Assembly (NCBI GenBank): GCA_964350605.1
Contig: CAYGKP010000110.1
Coordinates: 1 to 8,115, forward strand
Length of the DNA stretch: 8,115 nucleotides
Direction of reading: 5' to 3'
From: CAYGKP01 sp964350605
Lineage (GTDB): Bacteria > Bacteroidota > Bacteroidia > Cytophagales > JAAEPT01
Shown here: one piece after another, positions 7,297 to 8,115 of the stretch
Layout: each line of letters begins with the position of its first letter
Position numbering within the stretch: position 1 is the stretch's first letter
Notes under the pieces: generated by a model
What the model was told of the DNA's origin: nothing
The model's database searches: none
What the model saw: only the letters and a program-made list of their open reading frames with translations
Position numbers and translations under genes: made by a program

Positions 7297-7298
7297 TG
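7294..7298 (+). promoter_or_regulatory. TAGTG stop/start junction between MBL and NFACT genes
   Basis: The last base of the MBL stop codon (TAG, 7294-7296) is the first base of the NFACT gene's GTG start (7296-7298). This one-base overlap points to reinitiation by the same ribosome and therefore linked production of the two proteins. The NFACT start is chosen because the residues directly after it (QTNTYFLSAL) look like the N-terminus of the Bacteroidota members of the family. Confidence 0.6.
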
Positions 7299-8115
7299 CA
7301 AACCAATACCTACTTCCTTTCCGCCCTCGCGCCCCAATTGACCCAGCGATGGGCCGGGCGGGTGCTCGTTGAGGCCTATACCCAGTCGGCGGACGAATTG
7401 GTCCTCGACTTTAACCGGGGGGCGATGATCGTTCACCTGGGTGAGCCACGGGGCCTGGAGTTGCGCGAGACGCATGCCCGGGCCCGTCGCAACGCCTTCG
7501 ACCTGTTTGCGTCGCTGGTTGGTAAGGCCTTCGAGCGGGCCGAACCCGTCCCCAACGACAGAAGCCTCATCCTACATTTCGAGGGAGGGCAAGCCCTACT
7601 CGTTAAGTTTCATGGCGCGCGCAGCAACGCCATCCGCTACGAGGACCAGCAGGCCGTGGAGTTGTTCCGCCGGAGCTTGGAGGGTGATCTGTCGGTAGCG
7701 TTGTCGGACTACGATCGAACGGCAGATTTCGCACAGGAAGCCTGGACTGGAAAACCCTACGCCACTTTCGGGTCCTTGGCACGACATTACGCGCAGGCGC
7801 AAGGCATCGACCAGATGGCCAAAGACGACCAATGGCGGCTTTGGATGGGCATCCGCGAGCGATTGGAGCAACCTCGCTTTTGGCTCGTTCATATGGGCGG
7901 CGAGCCGAAACTTTCCCTCTTGCCCGTTGGGGACATCATCGAGAAGCACGACGATCCGCTTTCCGCCCTCGACGCCTACTGGCCTAGGGTCTGGCAAGAG
8001 GTGTTCTTCGAGAAGGAGAAAGCGGCGTTGGTCCGTGAACGGGAGCGGGCTTTGACCAAGCACCACGCGGCCCTCGGTAAGGTCCAGACGCGATTGGCGC
8101 ACTGGGGCGAAGGGC
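7296..8115 (+). CDS. NFACT family protein (RqcH/Rqc2/NEMF-like), N-terminal part; 3' end outside window
   Basis: The frame is open from GTG at 7296 to the window edge, giving 273 residues. RARRNAFDLFASLVGK (62-77) fits the family's helix before the core. N87-D88-R89 fits the conserved Asp-Arg motif (D97/R98 in Bacillus RqcH), preceded by a strand and followed by LILHFEGG. HGARSNAI (106-113) aligns with the family's GRHSNII segment. A charged helix begins at about 237, the expected start of the central coiled coil. The RNA-binding NFACT-R domain would lie outside the window. NFACT proteins bind obstructed 50S subunits with peptidyl-tRNA; in Bacillus RqcH adds alanine tails that mark the nascent chain for degradation. 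The N-terminal FDG motif of Bacillus RqcH is absent (TYFLSAL instead), as I recall for the Bacteroidota branch, so full tailing activity is not assured. Confidence 0.8.
   Translation, partial: MQTNTYFLSALAPQLTQRWAGRVLVEAYTQSADELVLDFNRGAMIVHLGEPRGLELRETHARARRNAFDLFASLVGKAFERAEPVPNDRSLILHFEGGQALLVKFHGARSNAIRYEDQQAVELFRRSLEGDLSVALSDYDRTADFAQEAWTGKPYATFGSLARHYAQAQGIDQMAKDDQWRLWMGIRERLEQPRFWLVHMGGEPKLSLLPVGDIIEKHDDPLSALDAYWPRVWQEVFFEKEKAALVRERERALTKHHAALGKVQTRLAHWGEG

Noticed and set aside
7596..8102. A 168-codon open frame on the minus strand opposite the last gene
   Set aside because: The plus-strand frame encodes NFACT motifs and continues from a coupled start, so this is its antisense shadow.
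1..8115. Mobile element, phage, defence island or CRISPR content
   Set aside because: No terminal repeats, transposase, integrase, direct-repeat array or defence-type domain was seen; all genes are ordinary chromosomal families apart from the 91-residue unknown.

Overview
The window looks like an ordinary chromosomal segment of a member of the Bacteroidota with fairly high G+C. The evidence is: start codons without Shine-Dalgarno sequences; one candidate promoter of the Bacteroidota TTTG / TAnnTTTG type; MiaA and NFACT proteins whose motif variants are those I associate with this phylum; and a flippase tail of the kind found there. I cannot place it below phylum. No tRNA, rRNA, CRISPR array, transposase or integrase is visible. 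No stretch longer than about 75 bases lacks a gene.

Layout. Bases 1-573 are the 3' end of a multi-membrane-spanning polysaccharide/lipid-linked oligosaccharide flippase. A 73-base gap with a plausible promoter leads to pfkA (647-1627, 6-phosphofructokinase). pfkA converges on miaA (1624-2523, minus strand, tRNA dimethylallyltransferase). The two genes end on one shared palindromic CTAG. A divergent gap of 47 bases separates miaA from a tightly packed plus-strand cluster that runs to the end of the window: a 1100-residue cytosolic hybrid histidine kinase (PAS-GAF-PAS-PAS-HisKA-HATPase-REC-HPt), a stand-alone receiver protein, a 91-residue protein of unknown function, a PhnP-like metallo-beta-lactamase-fold hydrolase, and the N-terminal 273 residues of an NFACT (RqcH/Rqc2/NEMF-type) protein cut by the window edge.

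How the genes may work together. The kinase and receiver supply all four steps of a His-Asp-His-Asp phosphorelay: H607, D901, H1040, then D53 of the next gene. Neither protein carries a DNA-binding output. The last three genes are chained by very short junctions (6-base gap, 4-base overlap, 1-base overlap) and all start with GTG, so they are probably co-translated. Their likely theme is RNA or stalled-ribosome handling: an MBL hydrolase from the cyclic-phosphate/RNase Z-like branch next to an NFACT protein. That theme is an inference from family membership and gene order.

The least explained parts are the 91-residue protein, the output-less receiver, and the physical coupling of the signalling genes to the MBL-NFACT pair. 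Smaller points are an Asp-to-Asn change in the PFK GGDGS motif and a terminator-like hairpin laid over the shared stop codons.
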